This document shows positions 1 to 8,896 of a DNA stretch of 34,821 nucleotides, one piece after another. A program made the translations under genes and the position numbers. Location: positions 1 to 34,821 of the forward strand of contig JAFGBH010000058.1 of NCBI GenBank assembly GCA_016933215.1, given 5' to 3'. Position 1 is the stretch's first letter. The number at the start of each line of letters is the position of its first letter. This DNA comes from Deltaproteobacteria bacterium (GTDB lineage Bacteria; Desulfobacterota; Syntrophia; Syntrophales; UBA2210). The notes below the pieces were generated by a model that was not told the DNA's origin, made no database searches, and worked only from the letters and a program-made list of their open reading frames with translations.

Positions 1-1176
1 CGAAAGCTGCCGATCTTCATGGACAAGGACCGAGAACGGCAAAGCATGGAAGCATCACTGGACAAATACGGACATCCTTTCGGGCTGCATATTTGCTGTG
101 ACCCGGCAGATGTTGTTTCCACCGGAGGCACCTCCGGCACCACGGGCCACCCGACTTATCCGTACACCCAGTCGAAAGAAGATCAGGATTTTGTGACCGA
201 TTGTGTTGTATTTATGCATAAACTTGTGGGTCTGGGGAGAGGTGACAGGGCCTTTTTCCTTTACCCACTCGGTGTTTATGCAACGTCAGCAATACTTCCG
301 GGAGTTGAAAAGGCGGGTATACTCCCTCTCCCGATCGATATCAGGCTCGGACCTCAGCCAGCCTTTGAGATGGTCAAATGGACGAAACCCACCTTCTGGT
401 ACACCGGTGCGGCGATTGTCGAATTCTATGCTGATCTGCTGAAAAATCACCTCGGCATGGACCCCAAGGATCTCGGATTCAAATGCCTGCTCCTGACAGG
501 AGAAATGGGCTGCGGAATTCCCGAGTTGAAGAAAAAGGTGGAAGATGCCTATGGGTGTCGCTGGTATGACTGGTGGGGACCTTCGCTCCTCAATATCGCG
601 ATTTCCTGCAATTCTGATGAATATTATGGCCTTCACAATTTCGCTGAAGACTGGGACCTCACAGCGGAAGATCTGGTCGATCCCGTAACGAAAGAGCCGA
701 TTGAGATCAAGGAGGGTGCGGTTGGCGAGATCGTCGGAACGCATCTCAGAAAGAAGGCCTCGCCCTATCTCAGATACGCAACGGGCGACATTGTAGAGGT
801 CTTCACCTCAGAGTGTCCCGGGTGCGGATTTAAGGGATACAGGGTCAAGCCTGTCGGTCGTGCGGACGATATGATCACCGTAAAGGGGGTCAACGTATTT
901 GCCGGGGCGATCCACAAGAAACTGCAGCAGTTTACGCCGAGGGTAACGGGCCACATGCGAGTGATTAAAGACGATCCGTCACCGAGAATAACCAAATTGG
1001 TGATAAAACTTGAATATGGCGAGGGGATGGAAGGCAAACTCGAAGAGCTGGGCAAGGAGATAAAAAATGTGATGAAGGCAGAGTTGAGAATAAGCCCGAC
1101 CTTCGAGTGGGTGCCGCCGGAAACACTGGAACGGCCGATAAGAAAGCCGATACTGTTTGAAAAGAGCCAGGCGTAA
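1..1176 (+). CDS. Phenylacetate-CoA ligase-type AMP-forming acyl-CoA ligase, 5'-truncated
   Basis: The reading frame is open from base 1, and residues before the first visible ATG (base 19) still fit the family, so the gene starts outside the window; 391 residues are visible. The adenylate-forming P-loop STGGTSGTTG (about residue 41), the YATGDIVEV motif and a C-terminal VGRADDMITVKG hinge match the PaaK branch of AMP-binding enzymes. Such enzymes activate an aryl or other carboxylate with ATP and CoA, through an acyl-adenylate, in the cytoplasm. The true substrate cannot be read from the sequence. The next gene is an acyl-CoA carboxyltransferase, suggesting catabolism of a carboxylic acid via CoA thioesters. 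A strong hairpin follows the stop, so co-transcription with the next gene may be only partial. Confidence 0.88.
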   Translation, partial: RKLPIFMDKDRERQSMEASLDKYGHPFGLHICCDPADVVSTGGTSGTTGHPTYPYTQSKEDQDFVTDCVVFMHKLVGLGRGDRAFFLYPLGVYATSAILPGVEKAGILPLPIDIRLGPQPAFEMVKWTKPTFWYTGAAIVEFYADLLKNHLGMDPKDLGFKCLLLTGEMGCGIPELKKKVEDAYGCRWYDWWGPSLLNIAISCNSDEYYGLHNFAEDWDLTAEDLVDPVTKEPIEIKEGAVGEIVGTHLRKKASPYLRYATGDIVEVFTSECPGCGFKGYRVKPVGRADDMITVKGVNVFAGAIHKKLQQFTPRVTGHMRVIKDDPSPRITKLVIKLEYGEGMEGKLEELGKEIKNVMKAELRISPTFEWVPPETLERPIRKPILFEKSQA

Positions 1177-1215
1177 CGTAATACAAAAGAGGGACATTAT
1201 TCCTGCATTTCAAGC

Positions 1216-1265
1216 GGAAGGCCAACCCGCCGAGTTGAATGTATTTGTATGGTTGGCCTTCCCTT
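1216..1265 (+). terminator. Intrinsic terminator after acyl-CoA ligase gene
   Basis: A perfect 12-bp inverted repeat (GGAAGGCCAACC at 1216-1227 and GGTTGGCCTTCC at 1251-1262) encloses a 23-nt loop and is followed by CTTT. The T-tract is short, so termination may be partial and allow read-through into the carboxyltransferase gene. Confidence 0.6.
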
Positions 1266-1294
1266 TAGCATTTCAAAGAAAAGAGGGATGAAGT

Positions 1295-2836
1295 ATGGCG
1301 TTTGAAAAAATATTTGAGGAATATAAGATACGAAAGAAGAAAACACTTGCACAGGGTGGGCCGCAAAAGATCCAGCGGCAGCATGACAAGGGGAGATTGA
1401 CAGCGAGGGAGCGCATCGACAAACTGCTTGACCCCGGCACCTTTATGGAATTGGGCGCTTTCTGCACCTCGGATATGCCGGGAATGGAGGACAGAACTCC
1501 CGCGGATAGCCTGATTTGCGGCTATGGTTATGTGGATGGGCGCAGGGTTGCAGTTATAGTCAATGACTTTACTGTTCTGGCATCGACCAATGCCTTGGTA
1601 AATCTAAAAAAAATGCTCCTTTTCAAGACCCAGGTCCGTGAATACGGGATACCTCTGATCTGGCTGGGTGAAGCCGGGGGCGCAAGAATGCCTGACGTAC
1701 AGGGCGCTGAAAAAATCATGAGTGGCGGAGCCGGTTCCGACATGCACTGGGCCGAATACACCAATTTCCGGGAATGCCCTTTCGTCATGGCAGCGCTGGG
1801 AGAGTGCTATGGTGTTGCTGATTTCGAGGCGTGCACGGCGGACTTTGTTGTTCAGGTGAAGGGAACCGCCATTTGTGTTTCGGGTCCCAGGGCTCTTGAA
1901 AAGGCCATAGGACAGACCTATACGGCTGAAGAAATGGGCGGCTGGGAAGTTCACGCGAAAGTGACGGGCATGAATGACCAGGTTGCCGAAGATGAAGATG
2001 ATTGTTTCAAAATCATAAAAAAATACCTCGATTATATGCCGGCCAACAATCAGGAACTGCCGCCCAGACGACCTGTTCCCGACGGCTCGGACGAACGTGT
2101 AGAAAAGATTCTTAAAATCTTTCCCGATAACCGAAAGCGCGGGTACGACATGCGCAAGATCATCAGTTGCATTGTTGATGGTGGCGACTATCTCGACCTG
2201 AAGCCCGATTTCGGAAAGATGCTCATTACCTGTCTTGCCAGAATCAATGGAGAAGTCGTCGGTATAATCGCGAGCAATCCGATGTTCAACGCGGGTGCGA
2301 CGGATACGGATGCCCTGAACAAACAGACGAGCTTTCAGTGTCTCTGTGATTCTTTCAATATTCCCATCATATTCCTCGTTGATTCACCCGGTCATCTTAC
2401 CGGCAAGGATGCTGAGATCAAGAAAGTAGGAGCCAAGGTCGTCAACAATCTACAATGCCTTTTTCAGGTAACCGTTCCGAAAATTGTCATCATTGTAAGG
2501 AAGGGATACGGGCAGGCGCTCATAAACATGTGTGCTCTGGGCTCGGGATGTGATTTCATGGTGGCGTGGCCCACGGCTGAAATCGGGTTTATGGATCCTG
2601 AAATTGGGGCAGATGTTGTGTTTGGGAATCTGCCTAAAGAAGAAAGAGAAAAACTGATTGAACAGTTACGAGCCGATACAACGGCTTACGCCGCGGCAAA
2701 AGGCTATGGCATTCAGGATGTTATACATCCCCTCGACACCCGCGAGTACTTGATCAAGGTGTTAACCGTTATTCGCGACTCAAAAAACAAGGGTATCGGA
2801 AAACATCTGCTCGCAAACTGGCCGACGAAGTTTTAA
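1295..2836 (+). CDS. Acyl-CoA carboxylase carboxyltransferase (beta) subunit
   Basis: 513 residues, the usual length for biotin-dependent propionyl/methylmalonyl/methylcrotonyl-CoA carboxyltransferases or the alpha subunit of glutaconyl-CoA decarboxylase. The start ATG follows AGAGGGATGAAGT. The N-terminal half carries LTARERIDKLLDPGTF and the acyl-CoA-binding GGARM loop; the C-terminal half carries the biotin-side crotonase fold with LVDSPGHLTG and a GYGQA glycine-rich turn. It would transfer CO2 between a biotin carrier and an acyl-CoA. No biotin carrier, biotin carboxylase or membrane decarboxylase subunit lies nearby, so the direction (carboxylase or Na+-pumping decarboxylase) and the substrate remain open. 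The neighbouring CoA ligase points to carboxylic-acid catabolism. Confidence 0.88.
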   Translation: MAFEKIFEEYKIRKKKTLAQGGPQKIQRQHDKGRLTARERIDKLLDPGTFMELGAFCTSDMPGMEDRTPADSLICGYGYVDGRRVAVIVNDFTVLASTNALVNLKKMLLFKTQVREYGIPLIWLGEAGGARMPDVQGAEKIMSGGAGSDMHWAEYTNFRECPFVMAALGECYGVADFEACTADFVVQVKGTAICVSGPRALEKAIGQTYTAEEMGGWEVHAKVTGMNDQVAEDEDDCFKIIKKYLDYMPANNQELPPRRPVPDGSDERVEKILKIFPDNRKRGYDMRKIISCIVDGGDYLDLKPDFGKMLITCLARINGEVVGIIASNPMFNAGATDTDALNKQTSFQCLCDSFNIPIIFLVDSPGHLTGKDAEIKKVGAKVVNNLQCLFQVTVPKIVIIVRKGYGQALINMCALGSGCDFMVAWPTAEIGFMDPEIGADVVFGNLPKEEREKLIEQLRADTTAYAAAKGYGIQDVIHPLDTREYLIKVLTVIRDSKNKGIGKHLLANWPTKF

Positions 2837-2869
2837 CGAGTCCCGCAATTGCACCGCAGGATTTCCACT

Positions 2870-2893
2870 GTCCCCCCTCATGGAAGGGGGGAC
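2870..2893 (+). terminator. C/G-rich hairpin downstream of carboxyltransferase
   Basis: GTCCCCCCT and AAGGGGGGAC form a near-perfect stem around CATGG, 34 bases after the stop. The following tract (CCTCATTTCTC) is only moderately T-rich. Nothing else is recognised in 2837-3099. Confidence 0.4.
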
Positions 2894-3099
2894 CCTCATT
2901 TCTCCGGCAGGAACTTCCAACTAATGTATGGGATAATGATTGTCTTATAACTCTGCAGGGAAGCGATGATCAGGAAAATGCCAAACATTGGCTATAGAGT
3001 TTCCTATTCGCCTGTTGATCGATAGGACTATATGATTCTTTTGTCACGCCCTATTTATCAAACTTGAACGATTTCTTATTGTAGCCGAATACAATTCTG

Positions 3100-3531
3100 T
3101 TATTTTATCACCAGAATGGGTTTCTTAATCTTTCTGACCACCTTATAGGAGACGGACCCGAGGAGGAGTTCTTCGATATTTCCCGTCCCACGTGAACCGG
3201 TTACGATGAGGGAAACATTTTCCTCTTCGGCAACCTTCAATATTTCATTGTAGGGTCCGCCCCTCTCAATCCGCACCTTTACTTTAAACCCCCGTTCCTT
3301 CAATTCATTTTCTATGGGACTGATCTCCCGCATAGCCTTTTTTTCCATGTCCCTCTGAATCTCGGGAATATCTTTCGTGGCATAACGACCAAGATCGCTC
3401 AACCCCCTTCTGTCAATGACATGAAGGAGAATTACCTCTTTCCCGCCGGCATCTTTCAACTGCTTTACATACTCCAGCGCCTTTTTCGCTTCCTTAGAAA
3501 AATCTATCGGATACAGAATCTTCTCGAACAT
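3100..3531 (-). CDS. Universal stress protein UspA family
   Basis: 143 residues, one complete Usp domain. It starts MFEKILYPIDFSKEA and has the ATP-binding signature GSRGTGNIEELLLGSVS near residues 115-131. Its ribosome-binding site GGAGGAGGG lies 5 bases before the ATG. The protein is soluble and cytoplasmic. Family members bind ATP and accumulate under stress or energy limitation; the specific role is unknown. It stands alone on the minus strand, divergent from the exporter gene. Confidence 0.92.
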   Translation of the reverse strand: MFEKILYPIDFSKEAKKALEYVKQLKDAGGKEVILLHVIDRRGLSDLGRYATKDIPEIQRDMEKKAMREISPIENELKERGFKVKVRIERGGPYNEILKVAEEENVSLIVTGSRGTGNIEELLLGSVSYKVVRKIKKPILVIK

Positions 3532-3646
3532 TGTAACCCTCCTCCCGGATTTCGGAATACAAAATTACTCCCATTGAAAACAGAGAGTTATATAATTTCG
3601 CATATTTTGCCCTTAGTCAAGAAAAACATTTAGCGATTTAAAGATA

Positions 3647-3674
3647 TTGACAAACGTTTCTTGACGCATATAGT
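3647..3674 (+). promoter_or_regulatory. Sigma-70 promoter for the EamA exporter gene
   Basis: TTGACA (3647-3652) and TATAGT (3669-3674) are separated by 16 bp. Transcription would begin near 3681, upstream of the proposed ATA start at 3709, which supports an N-terminus there. Confidence 0.6.
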
Positions 3675-3708
3675 TTCGGAAAAACGGTTTTAACAAAAGG
3701 GAACGGCA

Positions 3709-4662
3709 ATAAATACTATAGGCGTAAATTCAACCAGGGGATACATCTGTATAGTCATCGCCGCAATACTATGGGCCTCATCGGCGACTGCCGGAAAAGC
3801 ACTTTTCCAGACAGGAATCACGCCCATGGAACTCGTTCAGATTCGTGTCACCCTCTCGGCTGCCCTCCTCGGAATCTTCTTCGGTATTTTCAGAAGAACG
3901 CTGACACGTATCCGTATCAAGGACATCCTCTACTTTCTCCTCCTTGGAGGAGCTGCAATGGCAATGGTTCAGGTATCCTACTTTTTCGCAATCAGCAAAA
4001 TACAGGTGTCAGCCGCCATTTTATTGCAATACCTGGGAACCATACTCATTGCCGCTTATTCCATTGCCTTCTGGCATGAACGATTAACGGCTGCAAAAAT
4101 AGCGGCGCTTTTTCTCGCCATGGGGGGCTGTTTTCTGGTGGTGGGTGGATATGACCTCCATCTCCTGGAGCTGAATCGAGGGGGCATCGTATGGGGGTTG
4201 GTCTCTGCCGTTTCCTTCGCCAGCTATACACTCCTCGCAGAACGGGGGCTGCACCGCTACTCACCCTGGACCGTTATCTTTTATGCCTTTCTTTTTGCAG
4301 CACTGACACTGAACATCCTCTACAAACCGACAGCCTATCTGAAGACACCATACAGCCTTGCCCAGTGGGGATGGCTTCTCTACATTGCGATTATGGGAAC
4401 GATCATTCCCTTTGGCCTTTACCTTATGGGAGTCAGTTACATTCGCTCAACACGGGCAAGCATTACCGCCATTTTTGAACCCGTTTCGGCTGCATTGATA
4501 GCCTTTTTAGCCCTCGGGGAAATCCTCCATTCATTACAAATCATAGGGGGCATCTCGGCAATCTTCGCCATCGTCCTTCTGCAGTTGCAGCGGGAACATG
4601 ACGAGATGGCACCGGAGCTTATCCGCATGCATAAAAAAGGGGATCCCGATTGTCGGGATTAA
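3709..4662 (+). CDS. EamA/DMT-family transporter with probable ATA start codon
   Basis: Ten-helix drug/metabolite transporter of the inner membrane made of two EamA repeats; 317 residues if counted from 3709. The first in-frame ATG (3826) would delete the whole first helix, because upstream codons encode a typical EamA start (GYICIVIAAILWASSATAGK). The frame is closed by TAA at 3691 and there is no ATG, GTG or TTG between. AAAAGGGA lies six bases before an ATA at 3709, ideal spacing for an ATA start. Known relatives export amino acids or metabolites; the substrate is unknown. The last residues (GDPDCRD) and the stop lie inside dispersed repeat copy R1, so the C-terminus was probably remodelled by the repeat. 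Confidence 0.8.
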   Translation: MNTIGVNSTRGYICIVIAAILWASSATAGKALFQTGITPMELVQIRVTLSAALLGIFFGIFRRTLTRIRIKDILYFLLLGGAAMAMVQVSYFFAISKIQVSAAILLQYLGTILIAAYSIAFWHERLTAAKIAALFLAMGGCFLVVGGYDLHLLELNRGGIVWGLVSAVSFASYTLLAERGLHRYSPWTVIFYAFLFAALTLNILYKPTAYLKTPYSLAQWGWLLYIAIMGTIIPFGLYLMGVSYIRSTRASITAIFEPVSAALIAFLALGEILHSLQIIGGISAIFAIVLLQLQREHDEMAPELIRMHKKGDPDCRD

Positions 4663-4738
4663 GGAAAATGTTTGTTTCTTATTCGCTCGCTTCCCCCGTC
4701 GCATAAAGTGGGGAATGATCTCGCTCACCAGTTCACCG
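4643..4738 (+). repeat. Dispersed repeat copy R1
   Basis: First of four related copies. It begins with the small hairpin ATCCCGA-TTG-TCGGGAT, continues through TAAGGAAAAT, a T-rich stretch and ATTCGCTCGC, and ends near CTCGCTCACCAGTTCACC. It supplies the stop codon of the EamA gene. Confidence 0.7.
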
Positions 4739-4807
4739 AAAACCTGAAAGGGATGTGAAACGATTCCCGAAACCCTCCACCAATCGTGAAACACGCCCAC
4801 TTTGTTC

Positions 4808-4836
4808 TTGACACATATCGATCTGTCTCATATACT
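4808..4836 (+). promoter_or_regulatory. Near-consensus sigma-70 promoter of the liv operon
   Basis: A perfect -35 TTGACA (4808-4813) and TATACT (4831-4836) are separated by the optimal 17 bp. Transcription should start near 4843, about 45 bases before livK. This predicts strong constitutive or weakly regulated expression. Confidence 0.75.
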
Positions 4837-4888
4837 TCCTCAGTTTTTTACCATGCTTCTTATAAAAATGAAAAAAGGAGTGAAGCTG

Positions 4889-6043
4889 ATGAAAATCATG
4901 AAGCACTTGTTAATCGTAGGTATTATTTTATGTGTATTGATGCCCTTCAATGCAACGGCGGCTGAGAAACCTGTTGTCATCGGACTTCAGGGACCGATTA
5001 CCGGCCCCTGGGCCTATGAAGGTGAGATGGCCAAGCAGTCATGCGAGATAGCAGCCCAGTTGATAAACGAAAAGGGAGGTATACTGGGGGGCCGCATGGT
5101 AGAAGTCAGGGTGGTTGATGACGCGGGCGAACCGAAAACCGGTGCCCTGGCGGCTACGAAGCTGGTAGGCCAGAAAGATGTGGTTGCGTCGGTATCCACC
5201 TACGGATCCTCCATATGTGAACCGGCATCCAACATCTATGAGAAATTCAAGAAGGTAAATATCGGCTACGGTGTGACGGCAGTCCGTTTGACCCAGAGGG
5301 ATTTCAAATATTTCTTCCGCACCTGCGGACGGGATGATTCACAGGGCAAGTTCTTCGCGGATTCCGTGCCTCAGAAGTTTGGCGCAAAGAAAATCGCCAT
5401 TATGCACGACAATACGGCGTTCGGTAAAGGCCTCGCCGAGGACACCAAGGGGGCCCTCAAACCGATGCTCGATGCCGGCACGGTGGAGCTCATTTACTTC
5501 GATGCAATCACCCCGGGCGAAAAGGACTTCCATGTTCCCCTGACACAACTTCGTGAAAAGAAACCTGATGTCTGGTACTTTACCGGCTACTACGCCGAAG
5601 CAGCGCTGCTGGTAACCCAGGCGAGGGAAATCGGCGTAACCTGTCCTTTTGTCGGCGGCAACGCGGCTATTAACAATGAATTTGTAAAGATCGCCGGCAT
5701 TGACCTAGCAAAGGGCTGCTACATGACCAACGAACCGTTACCCGCCGATCTTCCCTATAAAGAGGCCAAGGAATTTCTGAAGGCCTACAAGGATAAATTT
5801 GGTGAAATCCCCTCAAGTCCCTGGCCTATTTATGCCGCAGACGCCCTGAATATCATCGCCTATGCAATCGATAAAACAGGTTCCGTTGACTCTGACGTTC
5901 TCGCCGAGTACCTGAGAAATGATGTGAACGGAGTTCCCGGTATCACGGGACCGATCGGATTTACCGCTCAGGGAGATAGAGAGGGGGTTCCTTTCTATCT
6001 TTATGTTGTGGACGAAAACGGAAATATCGTCATCTCCAAGTAA
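4889..6043 (+). CDS. livK: Branched-chain amino acid-type ABC transporter substrate-binding protein LivK
   Basis: 384 residues from the ATG at 4889, chosen because AAAAGGAG lies eight bases upstream and the product then begins with a classic signal peptide (MKIMKHLL, hydrophobic core, cleavage after ATA-A near residue 22). The mature part is a type-I periplasmic binding protein: VIGLQGPITGPWAYEG, then two lobes that close on the ligand. It would capture substrate in the periplasm for LivHMGF. The family binds leucine/isoleucine/valine, but also amides, urea, aromatic acids or other carboxylates, so the ligand is uncertain; the CoA ligase upstream makes an acid plausible. It is the first gene of the operon and is separated from livH by a hairpin. 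Confidence 0.9.
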   Translation: MKIMKHLLIVGIILCVLMPFNATAAEKPVVIGLQGPITGPWAYEGEMAKQSCEIAAQLINEKGGILGGRMVEVRVVDDAGEPKTGALAATKLVGQKDVVASVSTYGSSICEPASNIYEKFKKVNIGYGVTAVRLTQRDFKYFFRTCGRDDSQGKFFADSVPQKFGAKKIAIMHDNTAFGKGLAEDTKGALKPMLDAGTVELIYFDAITPGEKDFHVPLTQLREKKPDVWYFTGYYAEAALLVTQAREIGVTCPFVGGNAAINNEFVKIAGIDLAKGCYMTNEPLPADLPYKEAKEFLKAYKDKFGEIPSSPWPIYAADALNIIAYAIDKTGSVDSDVLAEYLRNDVNGVPGITGPIGFTAQGDREGVPFYLYVVDENGNIVISK

Positions 6044-6095
6044 CTGCCGATTCCGTTACAGTTCTCACACTAAAGTAGTAGAGAAGTACAAAACG

Positions 6096-6133
6096 GCGAA
6101 GCGATCTCACTGAGGTTGCTTCGCTTCTTTTAT
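6096..6133 (+). terminator. Attenuating terminator between livK and livH
   Basis: Stem GCGAAGC (6096-6102) pairs with GCTTCGC (6118-6124) and can be extended by two further pairs; TTCTTTTAT follows. Placed between the binding protein and the permease genes, it would allow more LivK than membrane components to be made. Confidence 0.65.
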
Positions 6134-6197
6134 AACAGGGATACGCCCCTCGAAAGCGGGTATTCTCGCCACAGGCGGCGTCTATTAAAGAGAAATA

Positions 6198-7109
6198 ATG
6201 CAGGTTGTATTTGAACAGATTATAAATGGCTTGACGATCGGCTCTTTTTACGCACTCATTGCCCTGGGTTACTCCATGGTCTATGGTGTTCTGAAACTCA
6301 TCAACTTTGCCCACGGAGACTTCTTTACCCTCGGTTCATACCTCGGATATACACTGCTTGTTTTCGGATCCGCATTCATCACAACACATTTCGGCCTCTG
6401 GGGAGGCATGGTAGCCGCCATGCTGATGGCAGCCATGTGCCTCGCTTTTATCGGCGTCCTCGTTGAGCGGGCAGCCTATCGCCCCATCTATCCCGCGGGC
6501 CGTCTTCCCGCTGTGGTTTCCGCACTGGGCGCATCCATCGTCCTGCAGAATGCCATCATGGTAATCTGGGGTCCCCGCTATCAGGCCTATCCGGCAAAAC
6601 TGATTCCGAATATTCACCTCAATATATGGGGAATCAATATCACCGTACTTCAGATTGTGATACTCGTCCTTTCATTTGTCCTGATGGGGATACTTTACTA
6701 CATCATTCAGAAAACCGTCTTCGGAGCCGCTATCAGGGCCACAGCACTCGATAAAGATACCGCCTCATTGATGGGGATCAATTTCAATAAAGTAATATTC
6801 TTCATCTTTACCCTCGGGCCTGCCCTCGGTGCCATGACGGGTGTGATGGTGGGGATGTACTACCGACAGATAAGCTTTACGATGGGGTGGAACTATGGCC
6901 TTAAGGCCTTCACCGCAACGATACTTGGCGGGATCGGGAATCTCCCGGGCGCCATGTTCGGGGGACTTATCCTCGGCGTCCTTGAGATGCTCGGGGCCGC
7001 ATATATATCGGCGGCCTGGAAGGATGTCTTCGTCTTTATGATACTTATCCTCGTTTTGATCTTCCGTCCCAATGGTCTTTTCGGCGAGAAAATAGCGGAG
7101 AAGGTGTGA
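6198..7109 (+). CDS. livH: ABC transporter permease LivH
   Basis: 303 residues and about eight transmembrane helices, typical for LivH. The family's opening pattern is clear: NGLTIGSFYALIALGYSMVY followed by GVLKLINFAHGD. The EAA-like loop that contacts the ATPases is around GGIGNLPGAMFGGLILG. It forms the inner-membrane channel together with LivM. livM follows after three bases, indicating translational coupling. Confidence 0.94.
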   Translation: MQVVFEQIINGLTIGSFYALIALGYSMVYGVLKLINFAHGDFFTLGSYLGYTLLVFGSAFITTHFGLWGGMVAAMLMAAMCLAFIGVLVERAAYRPIYPAGRLPAVVSALGASIVLQNAIMVIWGPRYQAYPAKLIPNIHLNIWGINITVLQIVILVLSFVLMGILYYIIQKTVFGAAIRATALDKDTASLMGINFNKVIFFIFTLGPALGAMTGVMVGMYYRQISFTMGWNYGLKAFTATILGGIGNLPGAMFGGLILGVLEMLGAAYISAAWKDVFVFMILILVLIFRPNGLFGEKIAEKV

Positions 7110-7112
7110 TTC

Positions 7113-8102
7113 ATGGAGAGGGAAAAAACAGGATTTTTCGGTTCCCAGCAGAGTCTTCTTTTCGCTATTGTCGGCATCTTTATTATCTACCCCTTTTTCG
7201 TGAGCAACTATTACATTGACGTGGCCTTCTTTTTCGGCATCTACGCCCTTCTTGGTCTCAGTCTCAACATCGTTCTCGGCGAAGTGGGTCTCTTCGATCT
7301 GGGACACGCCGGTTTCTACGCCATCGGGGCCTACACAACAGCCATCCTGAATACGAAACTGGGAATACCAATTCTCGTCCTTCTTCCCGTAAGCGCGATT
7401 GCTGCCGGAATCTTCGCCTATATCGTATGTTCCCCGATTATCCACCTGAGGGGAGACTATCTCTGTATCGTTACCATCGGCATGGGAGAAATCGTCCGCC
7501 TTGCCCTCATCAACAACCCCTTCGATTTGACGGGGGGTCCGAATGGGGTCTACGGCATTGATTTTCCCTCCTTCGGCGGGCCCTTCGTCATCGATTCCTC
7601 GATAGAGTACTATTTTCTCATATGGATCATCGTGGTGCTCAGCATCATCGGCCTCATAAGGCTCCAGAACTCACGCATCGGACGGGCATGGAACTGTATA
7701 CGGGAAGACGAGGTTGCCGCGGGATCAAGCGGTATCGATGTAAAATCATACAAACTCCTCGCCTTTGTTATCGGTGCGGCGCTGGCCGGAGTGGCCGGTA
7801 ATATCTACGCGAGCAAACTGATGGCCGTATCACCGGAGAGTTTCAGCTTCTGGGAATCGTGCATGCTCTTCTGCATCGTCCTCATCGGGGGAATGGGTTC
7901 CATCCCCGGGATATTGATCGGTGCCGCCTTTATAAGCCTCTTTCCTGAAATATTCAGGCCCTTTGCCATGTATAGAATGCTCGTATTCGGTCTTGTGATG
8001 ATCCTGATGATGATGTTCAGACCGGGCGGCGTATGGCCGAGAAAAAGAGGGGGACCTGAATTCGTATCGCTCCTTTCAAGGATGAGGAAAAAAGATGTCT
8101 AA
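7113..8102 (+). CDS. livM: ABC transporter permease LivM
   Basis: 329 residues, multi-spanning. It carries the LivM signatures LSLNIVLGEVGLFDLGHAGFYAIGAY and the ATPase-contact loop GGMGSIPGILIGA. It would pair with LivH as the second half of the translocation pore. Its 3' end overlaps the start of livG by eight bases, so the two are translationally coupled. Confidence 0.94.
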   Translation: MEREKTGFFGSQQSLLFAIVGIFIIYPFFVSNYYIDVAFFFGIYALLGLSLNIVLGEVGLFDLGHAGFYAIGAYTTAILNTKLGIPILVLLPVSAIAAGIFAYIVCSPIIHLRGDYLCIVTIGMGEIVRLALINNPFDLTGGPNGVYGIDFPSFGGPFVIDSSIEYYFLIWIIVVLSIIGLIRLQNSRIGRAWNCIREDEVAAGSSGIDVKSYKLLAFVIGAALAGVAGNIYASKLMAVSPESFSFWESCMLFCIVLIGGMGSIPGILIGAAFISLFPEIFRPFAMYRMLVFGLVMILMMMFRPGGVWPRKRGGPEFVSLLSRMRKKDV

Positions 8103-8895
8103 AGGTGACCTCCATACCACACCAGAGAGGGTGCTCGAAACGCGAGGTCTGACAAAGATCTTCGGCGGCCTGATCGCTGTCAATAATTTCGACGCCACGG
8201 TCAAGAAGGGGGAAATCTTCAGTCTCATCGGGCCGAACGGTGCAGGGAAAACAACGGTTTTTAATGTCGTCACGGGAATTTATAAACCGGAAGCAGGACA
8301 GGTAATCTTCGGAGAAAAGGACATCACGGGAAGGAAACCGCATCAGATTGTCTCCTTCGGTATTGCCCGTACCTTTCAGAATATACGACTCTTTCAAAAT
8401 ATGACCTGCCTGGAAAACATAATGGCAGGACAGCACTGTCGTGCAAAAGCAGGGGTATGGTCCTCGATTTTCTCCTTTTCAGCCCAGAAGAAAGAGGAAC
8501 GCCGGATACGGGAGATTTCCGAATCGAGGATCGAACAGGTGGGGCTTGAGCGTTTCCGTGATGAGCTGGCAAAGAACATTCCCTATGGAAGCCAGCGCAT
8601 GCTTGAAATTGCGCGGGCACTAGCGACGGAACCGATGCTTCTCGTCCTCGATGAGCCAAGCAGCGGTCTGAACGCCGGTGAAACGGAAGTCCTTATGGGA
8701 TTCCTGAAGGAATTGATAGAAAAGGAACATCTGACCATCCTTCTCATAGAACATGATATGAATGTGGTCATGGGAATTTCCGACAAGGTCGCCGTCATGG
8801 ATGAGGGGAAAAAGATTGCCGAGGGAAACCCTGAAGAGATCTATAATAATCCCCGCGTCATCGAGGCCTACCTCGGGACCGAAGAGGAAGCGTGA
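8095..8895 (+). CDS. livG: ABC transporter ATP-binding protein LivG
   Basis: 266 residues. Walker A GPNGAGKTT (about residue 46), a Q-loop followed by the long LivG insert, a divergent signature (YGSQRMLEIARAL), Walker B LLVLDEPSSGLN and the switch histidine in IEHDMNVVM. It hydrolyses ATP on the cytoplasmic face to drive LivHM. It overlaps livM by eight bases and ends one base before livF. Confidence 0.94.
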   Translation: MSKGDLHTTPERVLETRGLTKIFGGLIAVNNFDATVKKGEIFSLIGPNGAGKTTVFNVVTGIYKPEAGQVIFGEKDITGRKPHQIVSFGIARTFQNIRLFQNMTCLENIMAGQHCRAKAGVWSSIFSFSAQKKEERRIREISESRIEQVGLERFRDELAKNIPYGSQRMLEIARALATEPMLLVLDEPSSGLNAGETEVLMGFLKELIEKEHLTILLIEHDMNVVMGISDKVAVMDEGKKIAEGNPEEIYNNPRVIEAYLGTEEEA

Positions 8896-8896
8896 A

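Noticed and set aside
6765-7445. 226-codon open frame antisense to livH/livM
   Set aside because: Highly charged composition with no recognisable domain, no ribosome-binding site, and fully overlapped by two certain genes; a shadow frame.
8762-8896. N-terminal extension of livF
   Set aside because: The extra 45 codons overlap livG in another frame and show no ABC-family sequence; the ATG at 8897 gives a normal LivF start.
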